Of a stretch of DNA of 64,000 nucleotides, positions 61,145 through 64,000 are shown piece after piece. The position numbers and the translations under genes were made by a program. The notes under the pieces are model-generated. The model saw nothing but the letters and a program-made list of their open reading frames with translations. It was not told where the DNA came from and did not search any database. The stretch is from assembly GCA_018372435.1 (NCBI GenBank), contig JAHAJA010000008.1, forward strand, positions 62,001 through 126,000, in the 5' to 3' direction. Source of the DNA: Clostridiales bacterium. GTDB taxonomy: Bacteria > Bacillota > Clostridia > Lachnospirales > Lachnospiraceae. Within the stretch, counting starts at the first letter, position 1. Every line of letters starts with the position of its first letter.

Positions 61145-62512
61145 TTATCTTTTTGCTTTTCGCTTAACGAATCTGCCTAAACCAGGTGTACCAACAAAGT
61201 CACCATTATCATAAACCAAATTGCCTCTTACATATGTCTGCACTGGATACCCATGGAGTTCTTTCCCTTCCCAGATTGTATGATCATAATCAGAATGCAT
61301 ATTTTCTACATGCACGGTAAAATCTTTCTCTTTGTCATAGATTACGATATCTGCATCTTTACCAATTGCTAAAGACCCTTTTTCCTTACATCCAAAGATT
61401 TTCGCTGGATTTGTAGAACATACCTCGACAACTTTCTCAAAGGATAACTTTCCAGAATTCGCAGCATCTAACATATAGGGATACAGATTCTCAACACCTG
61501 CACAACCATTTGGTATCTTAGTGAAATTATCTTTTCCCCAATCTTTTTCGTAACTTTGGAATGGACAGTGATCGGTTGCAACTGTATCAATAAATCCTGT
61601 CTTAATTGCTTCCCATAAAGCATCTTGACTTTCTTTTCCCTTCATCGGTGGGGAACAAACGAAGTTTCTTCCATCTTCTCTCTTATACACATCACATGTG
61701 AATTCAAGATATTGTGGACAAGTTTCAACATACACTTCATGTCCTGCCTTCTTAGCTTCTGTACAAGCCTCTAACCCCTCTTTATCCGCCATATGAACGA
61801 TGTAGATTGGGGCCTCTAGATGCGTTGCCCAGTGAACGGCTCTCTTATCTGCTTCTGCTTCTACGAATTCCGGTCTACTTAAGTAGTGATACCATGCACT
61901 GGTCTTACCTTCTGCTAAGAATTCCTCTATATTCAAATCAATCAGGTCTGGATTTTCTGCATGTACATTGATAATAGCCCCAAGCTCTTTTGCTCGTAGC
62001 AACAATCTTGCCAATGTGCCATCATCAACCATCATGTTTTCTTTCTTATAGACTAGGAAACACTTAAAGCTTGTGATTCCTTCTTCTACTGCCCTTTCCA
62101 TTTCCTCTAATATCTCACCAGCGTTTAAATCAGTGATACAACAATGAAATGCGTAATCTACACAAGCTTCATTCACTAGAATCTCTTTCTTAGAATTGAT
62201 TACTCCTAAGATTGTTTCACCCTTATGTTGAATCGGATAATCAAATATTGTAGTGACACCACCACATGCTGCTGCTCTTGTTCCAGCTAGATAACTATCT
62301 GCTGATACCGTACCACCGAATGGCATTGCAAGATGTGTATGTACATCTAACGCTCCTGGTAATACTAACTTCCCAGTGGCATCCACCACTTTATCTGTTT
62401 CCCCAACTAAATCTTTACCGATTGCTACAATCTTACCACCCTCAACACCTAGATCCGCTACAAAACTTTCTTTCGCTGTTACAATTGTTCCATTCTTAAT
62501 TAATAAATCCAT
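61145..62512 (-). CDS. Dihydropyrimidinase/D-hydantoinase
   Basis: Binuclear zinc amidohydrolase that opens dihydropyrimidine or hydantoin rings. The 455 residues contain the metal ligands DVHTHLAMPFGG (near 57), the carbamylated lysine in SFKCFLVYKK (near 150), INVHAEN, IYIVHMADKEG, and the aspartate in VATDHCPF (near 314). An alpha/beta barrel is flanked by a small beta domain (N-terminal DLLIKNGTIVTAKESF). It takes dihydrouracil from the next enzyme's reaction to N-carbamoyl-beta-alanine. Confidence 0.93.
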   Translation of the reverse strand: MDLLIKNGTIVTAKESFVADLGVEGGKIVAIGKDLVGETDKVVDATGKLVLPGALDVHTHLAMPFGGTVSADSYLAGTRAAACGGVTTIFDYPIQHKGETILGVINSKKEILVNEACVDYAFHCCITDLNAGEILEEMERAVEEGITSFKCFLVYKKENMMVDDGTLARLLLRAKELGAIINVHAENPDLIDLNIEEFLAEGKTSAWYHYLSRPEFVEAEADKRAVHWATHLEAPIYIVHMADKEGLEACTEAKKAGHEVYVETCPQYLEFTCDVYKREDGRNFVCSPPMKGKESQDALWEAIKTGFIDTVATDHCPFQSYEKDWGKDNFTKIPNGCAGVENLYPYMLDAANSGKLSFEKVVEVCSTNPAKIFGCKEKGSLAIGKDADIVIYDKEKDFTVHVENMHSDYDHTIWEGKELHGYPVQTYVRGNLVYDNGDFVGTPGLGRFVKRKAKR

Positions 62513-62586
62513 ATCACACCATTCCCTTCTAAAGATCTAATAGCTTTTCTACTCTTAATTCTTGTTATTATTTAGGTTTCGAGGGT

Positions 62587-62638
62587 CAAAAGGTCATTAA
62601 CAACATTGAAGATGAATACTAGGGAATAAGACCTTTTG
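62587..62638. repeat. Inverted repeat between binding-protein and hydantoinase genes
   Basis: CAAAAGGTC (62587-62595) pairs with GACCTTTTG (62630-62638) across a 34-base loop. It lies 20 bases after the binding-protein stop codon and could be a partial terminator that lets the transporter be made separately from the enzymes. Confidence 0.5.
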
Positions 62639-62658
62639 GCACTTGAATCCTATATTTG

Positions 62659-63846
62659 TTATTTCATAAACGTATCTAATTTATATACAAGTACAAGTCC
62701 TGATCTTTGGTATACTTGTGAGATTTCTAATAAGTCCATACCGCCTGAATTTGCAGCTATTAGATTTGCTAACCAAGTTACGCCAAAATCTACTGTGCCA
62801 TTACTTACCGCTGTCGTTTCACTAATATCACCACCACCAGATACAACATTTACTTCTAAACCAACTTCACCATAGTAGCCTTTTTCAAGTGCTACATAAT
62901 AACCCATGAACTGTGCTTGCGGAAGCCATTTTAATTGGATTGTTACGCTAGCCTTTTCAGGAGTTCCAAATTTACCATCGGTTGATGCAGCTGCTCCTTC
63001 CCAGTAAGAAGTATCTCTAACATCATCTAAGGTAAGTTTGCTAAGTTTATCCGCAGCTGCCTTATCATCAAGTGCAATGTATTTCTTAGCTAATTCTAGT
63101 GTTTGGCTCATAGCTGCTTCGTCCATCTTACCGAGCTCTGTAACCGTATTACCGTTTATATCTGTTTCAACTAACTTCTTAACTTCGCTAGCCATATAGG
63201 ATTGGTGATTTGCTGATACAGAAGAACCATATTTGTATACAATTTCAGCTGCTTCTTCAGGGTTTTCGCAAGCGTATTTCCAGCCCTTCATAGAAGCATA
63301 GATGAATGCTTTTACCGTATTAGGATTTTGCTCTGCGAATGCTCTAGTACAGAAGATATTATCCTCAAGCATCGCTACACCCTCATCATTCATATCGATT
63401 GTACCAACGGTGTCCCCATAATTGTAAGCACCATCATAATTGTTTTTAACTAATCCAAGCTCGTTATACGTCATTGCAGAAGCTAATGTAATAGAATCAT
63501 CGTCAAAGCCGTCCATATCGAATGCCTGACTTAAGTATGTAATTGGTTGACCATATTTGGTTAACAATGCTTGGATTTCATATTCATTACCAAGCCCCCA
63601 GTTACCAACTTTTCCTTCTGATGCTGCTAGTTTAACAATCTCCTCATTTGACATTACTGTCCCTGCTTCTGTAGAAGTATCTGCTGTTTCACCTGCCTCT
63701 GTATCTGTTGATACTGTTTCTTGTGTTTGGTTACCAGTTACTTCCTTCTTATTGCTACTACAACCAGCTAATGAAGCCATTACCAACGTTGCGGCCATCA
63801 ATATAGCTACCATTTTCTTTGCTTTACATCTTCTCATATCTTTCAT
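62659..63846 (-). CDS. NMT1/SsuA-type substrate-binding lipoprotein, apparently circularly permuted
   Basis: 395 residues. The signal peptide ends in lipobox MASLAGC (Cys 29) and is followed by a Thr/Glu-rich linker. Residues about 68-297 match the usual second half of NMT1/THI5-like binding proteins: GKVGNWGLGNEYEIQALL, ASAMTYNELGLV, MNDEGVAMLEDNIF, KGWKYACENPEEAAEIV. Residues about 298-395 match the usual first half: TIQLKWLPQAQFMGYYVALE, SETTAVSNGTVDFGVTW, LEISQVYQRSG. The ORF ends there at TAA. The two halves are thus in swapped order. The ATG at 63846 has GGAGG upstream. The neighbours suggest that it binds a pyrimidine or hydantoin. Confidence 0.88.
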   Translation of the reverse strand: MKDMRRCKAKKMVAILMAATLVMASLAGCSSNKKEVTGNQTQETVSTDTEAGETADTSTEAGTVMSNEEIVKLAASEGKVGNWGLGNEYEIQALLTKYGQPITYLSQAFDMDGFDDDSITLASAMTYNELGLVKNNYDGAYNYGDTVGTIDMNDEGVAMLEDNIFCTRAFAEQNPNTVKAFIYASMKGWKYACENPEEAAEIVYKYGSSVSANHQSYMASEVKKLVETDINGNTVTELGKMDEAAMSQTLELAKKYIALDDKAAADKLSKLTLDDVRDTSYWEGAAASTDGKFGTPEKASVTIQLKWLPQAQFMGYYVALEKGYYGEVGLEVNVVSGGGDISETTAVSNGTVDFGVTWLANLIAANSGGMDLLEISQVYQRSGLVLVYKLDTFMK

Positions 63847-63930
63847 AAAATCCTCCTGTCTGCCATCAGTTGCGGCACTATCTTTTATTGTAGAACAACC
63901 ATATTTTAAGCTATGAAACACTCCTGACCA

Positions 63931-64000
63931 CTATTTTCTGTTCCTTAGCAAAATACCTTCAAACATCATTAATAAACAATACATACTTACACCAATTAGG
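63931..64000 (-). CDS. C-terminal end of a probable ABC transporter permease (partial)
   Basis: The frame from the window edge to TAG 63931-63933 reads LIGVSMYCLLMMFEGILLRN plus RK. One membrane helix followed by Glu-xx-Leu-Leu and basic residues is the usual tail of SsuC/ThiX-like permeases. It lies 84 bases before the binding-protein start on the same strand, the normal companion. Only 22 residues are visible, so the call rests on context and pattern. Confidence 0.45.
   Translation of the reverse strand, partial: LIGVSMYCLLMMFEGILLRNRK

Noticed and set aside
63557..63916. Plus-strand open frame of 119 codons opposite the binding lipoprotein
   Set aside because: Low-complexity Ser/Ala/Val sequence caused by the Thr/Glu-rich linker on the other strand.

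Overview
This window looks like a low-GC Firmicutes chromosome segment, most probably from the Lachnospiraceae (Clostridia). The mraZ-rsmH start of the division cluster, the PrkC/PrpC/RsgA/Rpe/ThiN run, the CD3324-type small regulator and the YesMN-type sugar sensing all fit that group. The species resembles Lachnoclostridium phytofermentans, but this is an inference from gene style and not a database match. Nearly every gene is on the minus strand, so transcription runs right to left. No tRNA, rRNA, CRISPR array, phage gene or transposase was seen.

Housekeeping half (1-25,900). From the left edge: rsmH (partial) and mraZ, with a promoter and a helically phased array of MraZ boxes; a frameshifted 5'-nucleotidase remnant; lgt; ychF; and a long co-directional cluster. 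In transcription order that cluster is dapF, two tandem murE paralogues, murF, priA, def, fmt, a YugP-type zinc protease, rsmB, rlmN, prpC, prkC, rsgA, rpe and thiN. It joins peptidoglycan precursor synthesis, formyl-Met processing, rRNA methylation, ribosome assembly and PASTA-kinase signalling. A Cys/Met PLP enzyme and an ABC-F ATPase lie upstream. Two copies of a roughly 280-bp fold-back element sit just after the stop codons of priA and of the PLP enzyme gene. They share a conserved core, while their stems differ by compensatory base changes.

Sensing and transport block (25,900-47,400). A LnrLMN-like ABC exporter is divergent from a LnrJK-like histidine kinase/response regulator pair, with clear back-to-back promoters. 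Then come an AraC/GyrI-type regulator, an ACT protein, a methyltransferase, two acetyltransferases, a CD3324-type regulator, an undescribed 25-codon ORF with a strong ribosome binding site, an atypical LspA-like protein and a CPBP protease. A four-gene sensory operon (YesN/YesM plus two membrane-anchored periplasmic-binding-protein-like sensors) adjoins a galactose-type mglB-mglA-mglC operon. One sensor keeps almost all sugar-contact residues of MglB, so the operon probably senses the sugar that the transporter carries.

Right end (47,400-64,000). There is a MarR-controlled heterodimeric ABC exporter with shared TTAG-N4-CTAA operators, then CorA, a LURP-one protein, an M3 oligopeptidase and a GAF-LuxR regulator. 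The last block is a PucR-linked reductive pyrimidine (or hydantoin) degradation cluster: dihydropyrimidine dehydrogenase-like protein, dihydropyrimidinase, N-carbamoyl amidohydrolase, a cytidylate-kinase-like protein and an ABC uptake system. Its substrate-binding lipoprotein appears circularly permuted, with the usual second half placed before the usual first half. This permuted protein and the covarying fold-back elements are the most unusual things in the window.
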